From the NCBI GenBank assembly GCA_945881875.1, contig CAMCVH010000001.1:1-64000 (forward strand): DNA of 64,000 nucleotides. The letters are read 5' to 3'. A model generated the notes under the pieces. The model saw only the letters and a program-made list of their open reading frames with translations, was not told the origin of the DNA and made no database searches. A program made the translations under genes and the position numbers. The first letter of the stretch is position 1. Each line of letters opens with the position of its first letter. Source of the stretch: Polynucleobacter meluiroseus (lineage in GTDB: Bacteria > Pseudomonadota > Gammaproteobacteria > Burkholderiales > Burkholderiaceae). Shown here in pieces: positions 45,853 through 54,125 of the stretch.

Positions 45853-46748
45853 TGAAACCGTCAGAAACTCCAATCACATTTATTGGCCTGGGTTTGATGG
45901 GTGTGCCCATGGTCAATAATTTATTGAAGGCTGGATTTACAGTAACGGGTTTTGATTTAAATGCTGAGGTAGCAGAAAAATTTTCAGGACAGCAAAATTT
46001 TAAATTCTCAAAAACTCCAACTGAAGCAGTCAGCGATGCATCGGTCACTATTTTTATGTTGCCAGATAGTTCGATCATTGATGGCGTTCTCTGGGGTAGA
46101 GCTGGACAGGAAGGTATTGCAACTCATCTAAAAAAGGGAAGTTATCTTTTGGATATGAGTTCTGCAAGCCCCGTGTCTTCTAGAGATAACAATCAGAAAT
46201 TAAAAGAACTTGGTATCAAGTATCTTGACGCTCCCGTATCAGGCGGTGTTAAGAAAGCCATTGATGCAACGCTTTCAATCATCGTGGGTGGTTTGGCTGA
46301 AGATTACGAAAAAACATATGCTCTGCTCGAGTTCATGGGTAAAAGCATCACTCACGTTGGCGCAGCGGGTGCAGCTCATGCTGTCAAAGCCTTGAATAAC
46401 TACATCTCAGCTGCTGGATTAATTGCTGTGAGTGAGTCATTGATCGCAGCTGAGAAATTTGGACTTGATACCCATGTGGTCAATAAAGTTTTCAATGCCT
46501 CAACTGGCAAAAATAATACAACCGAAAACAAAGTTGAAAACTTTATGTTGAATGAAGCTTTTAATTCTGGGTTTTCATTGGCTTTAATGAGCAAAGATGT
46601 GCAGATTGCTTTGAAGTTTATAAAAGATATGGAGTGCTACTCTGATTTAGCTCAACAATGTGTAAAAACATCAGAAGAGGCAAATCAATCATTAGGTAAG
46701 GGTGCTGACCATACAGCTGTTTTTAAATACGTTAAATCTTTTCAATAG
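45852..46748 (+). CDS. 3-hydroxyisobutyrate dehydrogenase family oxidoreductase
   Basis: The 298-residue beta-hydroxyacid dehydrogenase has the nucleotide-binding FIGLGLMGVPMVNNLLKAGF near residue 9 (glycine-rich loop GLGLMG). The substrate-binding segment LDAPVSGGVKKA is near residue 124, and the catalytic Lys is in HAVKALNNYISA near residue 178. Members oxidise 3-hydroxyisobutyrate, tartronate semialdehyde (in reverse) or other beta-hydroxyacids. It overlaps the CMD-family gene by one base (TAATG), so they are coupled. Confidence 0.9.
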   Translation: MKPSETPITFIGLGLMGVPMVNNLLKAGFTVTGFDLNAEVAEKFSGQQNFKFSKTPTEAVSDASVTIFMLPDSSIIDGVLWGRAGQEGIATHLKKGSYLLDMSSASPVSSRDNNQKLKELGIKYLDAPVSGGVKKAIDATLSIIVGGLAEDYEKTYALLEFMGKSITHVGAAGAAHAVKALNNYISAAGLIAVSESLIAAEKFGLDTHVVNKVFNASTGKNNTTENKVENFMLNEAFNSGFSLALMSKDVQIALKFIKDMECYSDLAQQCVKTSEEANQSLGKGADHTAVFKYVKSFQ

Positions 46749-46774
46749 AAGTAATTACATTTAATAAGGACGGA

Positions 46775-47746
46775 ATGATGAAAAATTATCAAAAATTTAT
46801 TGTTGGTTTATTTTGCTTAGCAAGTTCAACAGCATTTGCGCAATTCCCAGACAAACAGATAACAATGGTGATCCCTTACGCACCAGCAGGATCTACTGAT
46901 GTATTAGGCAGAATACTTGCCCAAGTGATGACAAAAAACTTGGGTCAACCAGTCGTCGTTGACAACACGGCTGGTGCTGGTGGAACGATTGGTGCGGGTC
47001 GTGTAGCAAGATCGAAGCCGGATGGTTACACCATCCTTTTCCACAACATGGCTCAATCATCAGCCCCAGCTCTTTATGCCAAATTGGCCTATGACCCAGT
47101 GACTGACTTCGCTCCTATTGGTATGGTCACAGAAGTGCCAATGGTGCTTGTTGCAAGAAAAAACTTTCCAGCTAATACTCTTCAAGAATTTATTGGTTAT
47201 GTCAAAGCTAATCCAGGAAAGTTAAATTTTGCAAATGCTGGAATAGGCGCTACATCCAATTTATGTGAAGCACTCATTAAGTCTTCACTATCTGCAGAGT
47301 GGTCTTCAATTTCATACAAGGGCACGGGTCCGGCGTTGAATGATATGCTGGCTGGCCAAGTAGACGTCATTTGCGATCAACCTGCCAGCACCTTGAACCA
47401 CATCAAAGCGGGTACTCTTAAGGCGATCGCTGTAGCCACAAAAGACCGTATTAGCTCTTTACCAGATACACCAACATTTGGGCAATCTGGCATGACTGGA
47501 TTTCAATTGGCTGTATGGCATGGCATGTATGCCCCAGCCGGAACTCCTAAGGCGGTTGTTGATCGTTTAAATGTGGCACTGAATGCGGCTTTAAAAGATC
47601 CACAATTGTCACAAAAGTTCAATGATATGAATGCTGTGTTAGCAACCCCAGCTACAGCAAATCCTAGCTACTTACTCAATTTCACAAAGTCTGAGATTGA
47701 TCGTTGGAAAGTGGCTATGAAAAATGCTGGAGTTCAGCCTCAATAA
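46775..47746 (+). CDS. Bug-family tripartite tricarboxylate transporter substrate-binding protein
   Basis: The 323-residue periplasmic binding protein has a signal peptide (hydrophobic residues about 8-21, cut after AFA). Family landmarks are ITMVIPYAPAGSTDVLGR near residue 29, DNTAGAGGTIGAGRVARS near residue 62, and the YDPVTDFAPIG and WHGMYAPAGTP segments. Bug proteins bind carboxylates, often as orphans using a shared TctAB permease. No permease genes are in the operon. It lies between two dehydrogenase genes, so its ligand is probably the substrate of the pathway. Confidence 0.92.
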   Translation: MMKNYQKFIVGLFCLASSTAFAQFPDKQITMVIPYAPAGSTDVLGRILAQVMTKNLGQPVVVDNTAGAGGTIGAGRVARSKPDGYTILFHNMAQSSAPALYAKLAYDPVTDFAPIGMVTEVPMVLVARKNFPANTLQEFIGYVKANPGKLNFANAGIGATSNLCEALIKSSLSAEWSSISYKGTGPALNDMLAGQVDVICDQPASTLNHIKAGTLKAIAVATKDRISSLPDTPTFGQSGMTGFQLAVWHGMYAPAGTPKAVVDRLNVALNAALKDPQLSQKFNDMNAVLATPATANPSYLLNFTKSEIDRWKVAMKNAGVQPQ

Positions 47747-47763
47747 TGCTAAATTAACTAATC

Positions 47764-49176
47764 ATGACAATCAATACTTCTGCATCAACAACTTCGGGTT
47801 TTGCCGTTAGCAATCCAGCTACCGGCGAAATCATTCAGCATGTCCCTAATATGGGGGTTAAAGAAGTAGAGCTTGTCATTCAAAAAGCAGCTCATGCTTT
47901 ACCTGCTTGGCGTTCCAAAACAGGTAAAGAGCGAGCTGCTCTTTTGCGCAATTGGTTTGATTTAATAAAAGCTCATGCAGATGAGCTGGCTCACTTGATG
48001 ACCAGTGAGCAAGGCAAGCCTATCAAAGAAGCGATGGGTGAAGTCATGTACGCCGCATTGTTCATTGAATGGTTTGCTGAGGAAGCTAAAAGAGTTACCG
48101 GAGCCATACCTTCATCGACATGGTCGGATAAAAGGATGTTGGTTTTAAAGCAGCCCATTGGTGTCTGTGCTGCTATCACGCCTTGGAACTTTCCCTTAGC
48201 GATGATCACCAGAAAAGCTGGCCCTGCGCTTGCTGCTGGTTGTACGATCATCATCAAGCCAGCTGAGCAAACGCCACTATCAGCATTGGCATTAGCAGAT
48301 TTAGCAAAAAAAGCAGGTATACCTGATGGTGTCATTAATGTTGTCACTTGCGATTCTGCCAATTCAATTGAAGTAGGTAAGTTAATTTGCGACTCTCCAG
48401 TGGTTAGACACCTATCGTTTACCGGATCTACCGCTGTTGGAAAAATACTGATGGCGCAATGTGCCCCAACAGTCAAAAAGATTGCCCTTGAATTGGGCGG
48501 TCATGCACCATTCATTGTTTTTGAAGATGCTGACTTAGATGCTGCTGTTGAAGGCGCTATCCAATCAAAATACAGAAACTCTGGTCAAACCTGCGTTTGT
48601 TCAAACCGATTCTATGTTCATAAAAATCTTTATGAACAATTTGTTGAAAAGATGGCTCTAGCTAGCAAAAACTTGGTAGTGGGTAATGGCTTGACTGAGG
48701 GCGTTCTTCAAGGACCATTGATTGATGAAGCGGCGGTATTAAAAGTTGAATCACACATACAAGATGCTGTTAAAAAAGGTGCTCGTATTGTTGTAGGCGG
48801 AAAAAGACATACGCAGGGTGGTAGCTTTTTTGAGCCTACAGTGCTAGCTGATGTTAACGAGAGCATGTTGGTCATGCATGAAGAAACTTTTGGTCCTGTT
48901 GCAGCGATTAAATCTTTCAGCTCTGAGGAAGAGGTGATTGCTGCTGCCAATAACAGTGAGTTTGGATTGGCCTCCTATTTCTACAGTAAAGACATCAGCA
49001 GGATCTGGCGTGTTGCTGAAGCGATGGAATTTGGCATGGTGGGCGTTAACACAGGAATCATCTCTAACGAAGTCGCGCCATTTGGTGGTGTAAAACAATC
49101 CGGTTTAGGGCGTGAAGGTAGTAGCTGGGGTATGGATGAATACCTAGAAATGAAATACATTTGCCTTGGGCTCTAA
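47764..49176 (+). CDS. NAD(P)-dependent aldehyde dehydrogenase, succinate-semialdehyde type
   Basis: The 470-residue enzyme has TPWNFPLAMITRKAGPALAA near residue 139, the Glu in LELGGHAPFIVFEDAD near residue 242, and the catalytic Cys in NSGQTCVCSNRFYV near residue 276. It is closest to GabD-type succinate- or glutarate-semialdehyde dehydrogenases, whose vicinal Cys pair CVC is present. It is the last gene of the GntR-controlled operon. It likely finishes the pathway by oxidising a semialdehyde to a dicarboxylate. Confidence 0.9.
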   Translation: MTINTSASTTSGFAVSNPATGEIIQHVPNMGVKEVELVIQKAAHALPAWRSKTGKERAALLRNWFDLIKAHADELAHLMTSEQGKPIKEAMGEVMYAALFIEWFAEEAKRVTGAIPSSTWSDKRMLVLKQPIGVCAAITPWNFPLAMITRKAGPALAAGCTIIIKPAEQTPLSALALADLAKKAGIPDGVINVVTCDSANSIEVGKLICDSPVVRHLSFTGSTAVGKILMAQCAPTVKKIALELGGHAPFIVFEDADLDAAVEGAIQSKYRNSGQTCVCSNRFYVHKNLYEQFVEKMALASKNLVVGNGLTEGVLQGPLIDEAAVLKVESHIQDAVKKGARIVVGGKRHTQGGSFFEPTVLADVNESMLVMHEETFGPVAAIKSFSSEEEVIAAANNSEFGLASYFYSKDISRIWRVAEAMEFGMVGVNTGIISNEVAPFGGVKQSGLGREGSSWGMDEYLEMKYICLGL

Positions 49177-49230
49177 AGATAGCCTATATTCTTAGGATAA
49201 GAAAGAATATCCTAGAGAAAAAGGCAAGCA

Positions 49231-49599
49231 ATGACAGAAGCACTTAATGTATTGGGCCAACCACTCAAAGACTGTAGTTTTGATCCTCTGACGGGTTACT
49301 TTAGAGATGGTTGTTGTAAAACTAGCTCTGTGGATACGGGTAGTCATGTGATCTGCGCGCGAGTGACGCAGGAGTTCTTAACATTCAGCTTGGCACAAGG
49401 TAACGATCTGATGACACCAAGACCTGCTTATCAGTTTCCAGGTCTTCAGCCAGGTGATCAATGGTGCTTGTGTGCCATGAGATGGAAAGAGGCATTTGAT
49501 GCAGGTGTGGCCCCACCTGTTGTCTTAGAAAGCACCAATGAACGTGCTCTTCACTACGTCACCCTAGAGCAACTCCAACAACATGCAATAAGTGCATAA
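49231..49599 (+). CDS. DUF2237 family protein
   Basis: The 122-residue soluble protein has the DUF2237 pattern: NVLGQPLKDCSFDPLTGYFRDGCC at the start, VICARVTQEFL near residue 40, and a TPRPAYQFPGLQPGDQWCLC stretch near residue 70. Four or more conserved Cys suggest metal binding, but this is unproven. The biochemical role of the family is unknown to me. A ribosome site AAAAGGCAAG precedes the ATG. Confidence 0.85.
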   Translation: MTEALNVLGQPLKDCSFDPLTGYFRDGCCKTSSVDTGSHVICARVTQEFLTFSLAQGNDLMTPRPAYQFPGLQPGDQWCLCAMRWKEAFDAGVAPPVVLESTNERALHYVTLEQLQQHAISA

Positions 49600-49604
49600 A
49601 AAAA

Positions 49605-49642
49605 TCGGTTAAATAAAGTGCAGATCCACTTTATTTAACCGA
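49605..49642. terminator. Long perfect stem-loop, terminator of the minus-strand small-protein operon
   Basis: Sixteen bases from TCGGTT at 49605 to 49620 pair perfectly with 49627-49642 around a 6-base loop. On the minus strand a T-run follows directly. On the plus strand it lies just after DUF2237 and may act there too. Confidence 0.75.
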
Positions 49643-49687
49643 CTAATGACTAATTTTTGACAGATTGAACTAAAAAACAGAAGATTA

Positions 49688-49810
49688 CTTATCTTCTTCT
49701 TTCTTTTTGTTTTTCTCGTCACTGAACTCTCTGACTGTTAGAACTAAACCGATCACCATCATGGTAAAAACCAATACTGCTGTTACGAACATGGTGTCAT
49801 TGAAGCTCAT
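49688..49810 (-). CDS. Very small single-TM protein of unknown function
   Basis: A frame of about 40 codons starts MSFNDTMFVTAVLVFTMMVI: one membrane helix, then a charged cytoplasmic tail rich in Lys, Glu and Arg. Its ATG overlaps the TGA of the upstream gene (ATGA), a strong sign of coupled translation. It is too short for most gene finders. The exact C-terminus is less certain than the start. No family is recognised. Confidence 0.5.
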
Positions 49811-49989
49811 TTTCTGCTCCCCATCAAAGCACACAACTTAAAGTAAATGCCGAATGTGAAAATGGCCGGGATCCAAATGGCTGTAAATATCGCCTGCTGT
49901 GGATCTTTTTCAACAAACCAAAAATAAGCAGAAATGATAAAAGAAATCATTACAGCCAAAATAATAAAAAAGTCTGATTTTTTGAACAT
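49807..49989 (-). CDS. Small two-TM membrane protein of unknown function
   Basis: The 60-residue product has two hydrophobic segments at about residues 7-27 and 35-54. They are separated by a short FVEKDPQQA loop, and the tail is basic (MGSRK). A TAAGGAG ribosome site precedes the ATG. It is the middle gene of a three-gene minus-strand set, 15 bases after the upstream gene and overlapping the next by four bases. Confidence 0.68.
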   Translation of the reverse strand: MFKKSDFFIILAVMISFIISAYFWFVEKDPQQAIFTAIWIPAIFTFGIYFKLCALMGSRK

Positions 49990-50004
49990 TTACTTCTCCT
50001 TACA

Positions 50005-50211
50005 TTACTGTTGTTTAGATAACTCTAAGAAACCATAACTCAATGCATTGAGCATGCAGCCAGCTATGGCAAATGATCCAACGATACGTATACCGGAGGA
50101 TAGGCCGAACGAAAATAGATCTAAGTCATACAAATCTGTAAAGCTCAATAGAATAATTAACAGGCTGATGCCAATTAAGAGATTTCCAAGAAGAATGAGG
50201 TTTTTGACCAT
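50005..50211 (-). CDS. Small two-TM membrane protein of unknown function
   Basis: The 68-residue product has hydrophobic segments at about residues 4-25 and 37-60, joined by a TDLYDLDLFSFG loop, and a short KQQ tail. It is the first gene of the small-membrane-protein operon. The upstream gap to 50363 has no gene and is A+T-rich with a short CCCC/GGGG hairpin. No named family is recognised. Confidence 0.65.
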   Translation of the reverse strand: MVKNLILLGNLLIGISLLIILLSFTDLYDLDLFSFGLSSGIRIVGSFAIAGCMLNALSYGFLELSKQQ

Positions 50212-50363
50212 TTTTTTTAATAAATTTGCATCGCAGTTGCGTAATGTTACCCCTTTTGGGGATTTTCAACCGAATACCTAGACAAAGGCATTAACCATCT
50301 ATATCAACGAGATATTCAAGTAGTCTTCCTTAATAAAAATGACATATAAATGAGTAAGTAAAG

Positions 50364-50591
50364 CTATGCCAACTTTTTTGTATTGAGGGATCTTTTTATA
50401 AGCTCAGAAGCTGGGATCCTGACGACCTTTCCATCAACAGATGTAATGATTGCAGTATTGGTTTGGATGGCCAAGTCTACAGCAGATTGTCTAGCACGTT
50501 GCATAGCGTAGTAAGAACCTGATATATCCGGGTCAGGCGAATTAATGATGTAAAAGTCTGGAGTTGGAATCATTTTTTTGGTTTCAGTCAT
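50364..50591 (-). CDS. Conserved-looking small hypothetical protein, 75 residues
   Basis: The soluble product opens MTETKKMIPTPDFYIINSPD and contains AMQRARQSAVDLAIQTNTAI, then SVDGKVVRIPASELIKRS. The helix-strand-helix character and a start 10 bases after the FrnE-like gene on the same strand favour a real, cotranscribed gene. No known motif was found. Confidence 0.68.
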   Translation of the reverse strand: MTETKKMIPTPDFYIINSPDPDISGSYYAMQRARQSAVDLAIQTNTAIITSVDGKVVRIPASELIKRSLNTKKLA

Positions 50592-50601
50592 AGTCAGTAT
50601 T

Positions 50602-51255
50602 TTAACTAGATATCAGTTTAGTAAATGCATTGATCAACATATCCGATGGTTGGGCACCTTGCAAAAGATACTGATCGTTCACGATCAGTGAAGGTACAGA
50701 ATTAATTCCCATAGATTTGTAATGTTGTAACTCTTGCTTCACACCTTCTACAAACTCATCACTAGACAAAATCGCCCGAGCTCTGGCTTCATCAAGACCT
50801 GCTCTGACCACGGCATCAAGAATATTTTTTTCATCATCCAAACTCACGCCTAAGCAAAAGTAGGTATTAAGTAACTCTTTTTTAAGAGCAGCTTGCTTCT
50901 TAAGATCTAACTCATGCGCTGCCCAAAACAATAAACGATGAGTATTAAAAGTGTTGTAAACCCTTTTTCTACCATCGGGATGAAAGTTAAAGCCAACTTC
51001 TGCGGCTCGCTCTCTTATTTGAACTTGATTGGCTTTGACTTGATCTAAGCTCAAGCCATATTTCTCCATCAAATGTTCCATCGCATCTTGACCACCAGGC
51101 GGCATATGTGGATTTAACTCAAAAGCTCTAAAGTGAACTTCAAAATCAGCCTTATCGCCAAACTCAGCGATGGCCTTATTGAGATTACCCAAGCCGACTG
51201 CGCACCAAGGGCAGGCCACATCTGATACGAAATCAATTTTTATCAATGGTTTCAT
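50602..51255 (-). CDS. DsbA family oxidoreductase (FrnE-like)
   Basis: The 217-residue thioredoxin-fold protein has the redox motif CPWC near residue 15 (FVSDVACPWCAVG). The helical insert and the cis-Pro region NSVPSLIVNDQYLLQGA near residue 185 are typical of the FrnE/polyketide-synthesis DsbA family. There is no signal peptide, so it is cytoplasmic. FrnE relatives are thiol oxidoreductases or isomerases tied to oxidative stress. Confidence 0.9.
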   Translation of the reverse strand: MKPLIKIDFVSDVACPWCAVGLGNLNKAIAEFGDKADFEVHFRAFELNPHMPPGGQDAMEHLMEKYGLSLDQVKANQVQIRERAAEVGFNFHPDGRKRVYNTFNTHRLLFWAAHELDLKKQAALKKELLNTYFCLGVSLDDEKNILDAVVRAGLDEARARAILSSDEFVEGVKQELQHYKSMGINSVPSLIVNDQYLLQGAQPSDMLINAFTKLISS

Positions 51256-51382
51256 AAGGACATTCTAATGCTTGGAGTTCAAGCGCATAGGAACCCCTAT
51301 GACATAAGCCTTTAGGAGCAGTCCCTGTCGGAATTTCAGTAAAGCATTAGTATGTCTCTATTCAGACACATAAAGGAAGACC

Positions 51383-51985
51383 ATGAACACATTTGACGCT
51401 ATCCGTGAACGCAGAGCCATCAAACACTTTGATCCTGCTCATCAATTCACTCAACAAGAATTTGATCAATTGATAGATTTAGCAATGTTGTCACCTTCAT
51501 CATTCAATATCCAACACTGGCGCTTAGTTAATGTGACTGATAAAGCCTTAAGAACAAAATTACGTGAAGCAGCTTTTGATCAAGCCCAAGTAACCGATGG
51601 ATCTTTGTTGTTCGTCATCACAGTTGATCTCAAAGCTTGGGACAAAGATCCTGCGCGTTATTGGGTCAATGCTCCTAAAGCTGCACAAGATATCTTGGTG
51701 CCTTGGATCAATCCTTTCTACTCAGGTAATGAACAGTTACAAAGAGATGAAGCTATGCGCTCAGCAGGCATCATCATGCAAACCATGATGCTCTCAGCCA
51801 AAGCCATGGGCTATGACTCTTGCCCAATGGTTGGTTTTGACTTCAACAAAGTATCAGAATTAATCAACTTACCAAGCGGTCATGCATTAGCAGCCATGTT
51901 GGTAGTGGGTAAAGCCACTCAAACAGCATGGCCTAAGCCAGGCTTTATTGCAAAATCAGAAATGGTTATTGAAAACCACTTTTAA
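51383..51985 (+). CDS. Nitroreductase family protein
   Basis: The 200-residue FMN-dependent oxidoreductase has the RERRAIKHFDP opening with FMN-binding Arg residues, LSPSSFNIQHWRLVNV near residue 36, and a C-terminal YDSCPMVGFDFNKVSELINLP near residue 142 in pieces. Members reduce nitroaromatics, quinones or flavins with NAD(P)H. The physiological substrate is not evident. Confidence 0.9.
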   Translation: MNTFDAIRERRAIKHFDPAHQFTQQEFDQLIDLAMLSPSSFNIQHWRLVNVTDKALRTKLREAAFDQAQVTDGSLLFVITVDLKAWDKDPARYWVNAPKAAQDILVPWINPFYSGNEQLQRDEAMRSAGIIMQTMMLSAKAMGYDSCPMVGFDFNKVSELINLPSGHALAAMLVVGKATQTAWPKPGFIAKSEMVIENHF

Positions 51986-52001
51986 TAGTTACTTAATTTA
52001 A

Positions 52002-53171
52002 ATGAGCCAGCAGTCTAATCTTGAGATACGAGTCATCAAAAGTATCAGGGCGATTTCAGGAGAAGACTGGGATCGCATCCTACCGAAAGATGCTGGCCCA
52101 TTTCTGCAACACGCTTTCTTATCCCTCTTAGAAGAGACGGATTGTGTTTCTATTGAAACTGGTTGGGATCCATCACATATAGCACTCTACTCAACAGAAG
52201 ATGATCAGCTCTTAGGCGTCATACCGCTGTACTTAAAAACCCATTCTTATGGCGAGTATGTCTTTGATTGGTCTTGGGCAGAAGCCTATGCCGTGAACGG
52301 TCTGAACTATTACCCCAAGGCCTTGTCAGCGATACCCTTTACTCCGGCAACAGGATCTCGCTTACTGGCTAAGTCTGCTGAACATCAAGAATACTTAATC
52401 AACGGCTTATTACAGTTTTTAAATCAATTCAACATCTCATCAGCACACATTCTCTTTCCACAATCAGAAGATGCCAAATTGCTAGAGAAGGCTCAATTCC
52501 AAAGAAGAGATGCTGTTCAGTTCCATTGGCAAAATCAACAATTTAGTAATTTTGATCAATTCTTAGCCAGCCTCACCATGAAGCGGCGCAAGAACATCAA
52601 ACGAGAGCGGCAGCAAGTACAAGATGCAGGCATTACTTTCTTGAACGTTCCTGGTCAACAAATGACTGAAGACCAAGTTCTATTTTTCTATCGTTGCTAC
52701 TCGGCTACCTACTATGAGCGACGCTCATCACCTTATCTCAATCAACTGTTTTTCCAAAAATGGGTTCAGGCTATGCCTGAACATTTGCACTTCATCATTG
52801 CCCAAAGAGACAATCAGCCGATTGCAGCTGCCTTATTAGTAGTGGATAAGGATCAGCAAAAAGCCTATGGCCGTTATTGGGGTGCGCTAGAGCACCACCC
52901 ATGTCTTCATTTTGAAACCGCCTTCTATCAATCCATCGAATACTGCATTGCTAATGACATTCAAACACTGGAGGGTGGGGCTCAAGGAGAACATAAAATG
53001 GCCAGAGGCTTCATGCCACAAACCGTTTGCTCTTATCACTACCTCACTGACCCTCAATTTGCAGATGCTGTCCAACGCTTCCTAGAGCGTGAACGCCAAG
53101 GCATCTCGAACTACCGAGACGATCTGGCTGAGCACAGTCCCTTGATTCAAGATATCCGAAGAAGCCTCTAA
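52002..53171 (+). CDS. GNAT-fold acyltransferase, COG3146/peptidoglycan-biosynthesis-like family
   Basis: The 389-residue protein matches a conserved GNAT/FemAB-like family. Landmarks are QHAFLSLLEETDCVSIETGW near residue 36, LYLKTHSYGEYVFDWSWA near residue 76, MKRRKNIKRERQQV near residue 193, and a C-terminal GGAQGEHKMARGFMP near residue 326. It starts 16 bases after the nitroreductase gene. The acyl acceptor is unknown. Confidence 0.85.
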   Translation: MSQQSNLEIRVIKSIRAISGEDWDRILPKDAGPFLQHAFLSLLEETDCVSIETGWDPSHIALYSTEDDQLLGVIPLYLKTHSYGEYVFDWSWAEAYAVNGLNYYPKALSAIPFTPATGSRLLAKSAEHQEYLINGLLQFLNQFNISSAHILFPQSEDAKLLEKAQFQRRDAVQFHWQNQQFSNFDQFLASLTMKRRKNIKRERQQVQDAGITFLNVPGQQMTEDQVLFFYRCYSATYYERRSSPYLNQLFFQKWVQAMPEHLHFIIAQRDNQPIAAALLVVDKDQQKAYGRYWGALEHHPCLHFETAFYQSIEYCIANDIQTLEGGAQGEHKMARGFMPQTVCSYHYLTDPQFADAVQRFLERERQGISNYRDDLAEHSPLIQDIRRSL

Positions 53172-53248
53172 AATTATTGATGAGACATTTAATTGGAGTA
53201 TTAGTTAATAATGATCATTACAACCAATTGATATACAGCGATGCACCC

Positions 53249-53590
53249 ATGAAAAAACCACAACTCACCAAACTAATATTTTTAGCACTTTTCACCCTGA
53301 CCTTTGTCGGTTGCGCCACATTGACTCCACAAAAAGTCACACAGCGCTTAGAGACCATGAACGAATTCGAACTATGTCTTGCAGTTGAGGCGGGGATGGA
53401 TAAACAAACCTTTGAGCTTGATCCTCTGATAGTGGCAGCTGCCAAAGAGAAGGTAGCTCAAACAAAACTAGATTGCTCAACTAAAAAAGACGAAATCACC
53501 CGTTTTCTAGTGCGCTCTTTACGTGAAGAAGAGCGCCGCAATTTAGACACTCGTATGAGATTTGGTTTTGGTATTAGAGGCGGCTGGTAA
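53249..53590 (+). CDS. Small lipoprotein of unknown function
   Basis: The ATG at 53249 gives 113 residues with a lipoprotein signal (KKPQLTKLIFLALFTLTFVGC, split here): the lipobox FVGC places the lipidated Cys at residue 22. The longer frame from 53177 would bury the signal. The mature part is helical and charged with two more Cys. It ends in an RMRFGFGIRGGW tail. No family is recognised. Confidence 0.72.
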   Translation: MKKPQLTKLIFLALFTLTFVGCATLTPQKVTQRLETMNEFELCLAVEAGMDKQTFELDPLIVAAAKEKVAQTKLDCSTKKDEITRFLVRSLREEERRNLDTRMRFGFGIRGGW

Positions 53591-53595
53591 ACCTC

Positions 53596-53982
53596 TTAAG
53601 CGTTAATTGCGCCATCAATCAATTCTGGCGTAACCAGACGGATTCTTTGGTCTACGTAATAGCCACCATACTCTGTATATCTTAAATACATCTGAGTGCA
53701 GTTCTGACACTGATACACGTCACATTTGTTGTAAGGATGAAAGTTAGGTGCAATAGGAGCATCTGCTGACCAGATCTGAGTATTCTTAGGGTGATACTCA
53801 TTCCAAGACTCTTCATTCTCAGACTTCAATGTACCTATTAGATTCAACTGATCTTGATTGAAAGAGCTTGGCATCGTTTCCCAGCCAGGGCAGGCTAAGT
53901 CTTTGCAATTAGGGCATTTCTCATCTTTGATGATGGACTTTGCTGCCGCAATCAAGTCTTCAGTATTAAATGCTTTTGTCAT
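53596..53982 (-). CDS. Hypothetical protein with two Cys pairs
   Basis: The 128-residue soluble protein has CPNCKDLACPGW near residue 19 and CDVYQCQNCTQMYLRYTEYGG near residue 88 (shown in part), which could form a zinc ribbon. Trp and Tyr are frequent. It is convergent with the lipoprotein gene and divergent from pirin. No known family is recognised. Confidence 0.72.
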   Translation of the reverse strand: MTKAFNTEDLIAAAKSIIKDEKCPNCKDLACPGWETMPSSFNQDQLNLIGTLKSENEESWNEYHPKNTQIWSADAPIAPNFHPYNKCDVYQCQNCTQMYLRYTEYGGYYVDQRIRLVTPELIDGAINA

Positions 53983-54125
53983 TGATATTGTTATTAGTAT
54001 GGTTATTGAAGCCTTTTCAGTAGTTTATCTTTTTTAAAGGTTTTTGACTTCAACTAAAAAGACGATAACTTGATAAAGTAATGTTATTGAACAAGAAATA
54101 AAATAAGTAACAAAAAAGGAATCAC

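Noticed and set aside
47991-48476. 161-codon minus-strand frame inside the aldehyde dehydrogenase gene
   Set aside because: It lies wholly opposite conserved catalytic motifs of a clear enzyme gene; a shadow frame.
49193-49214. TAGGATA/TATCCTA dyad before DUF2237 as an operator or terminator
   Set aside because: Only seven base pairs with an eight-base loop, no T-run and no second copy found.
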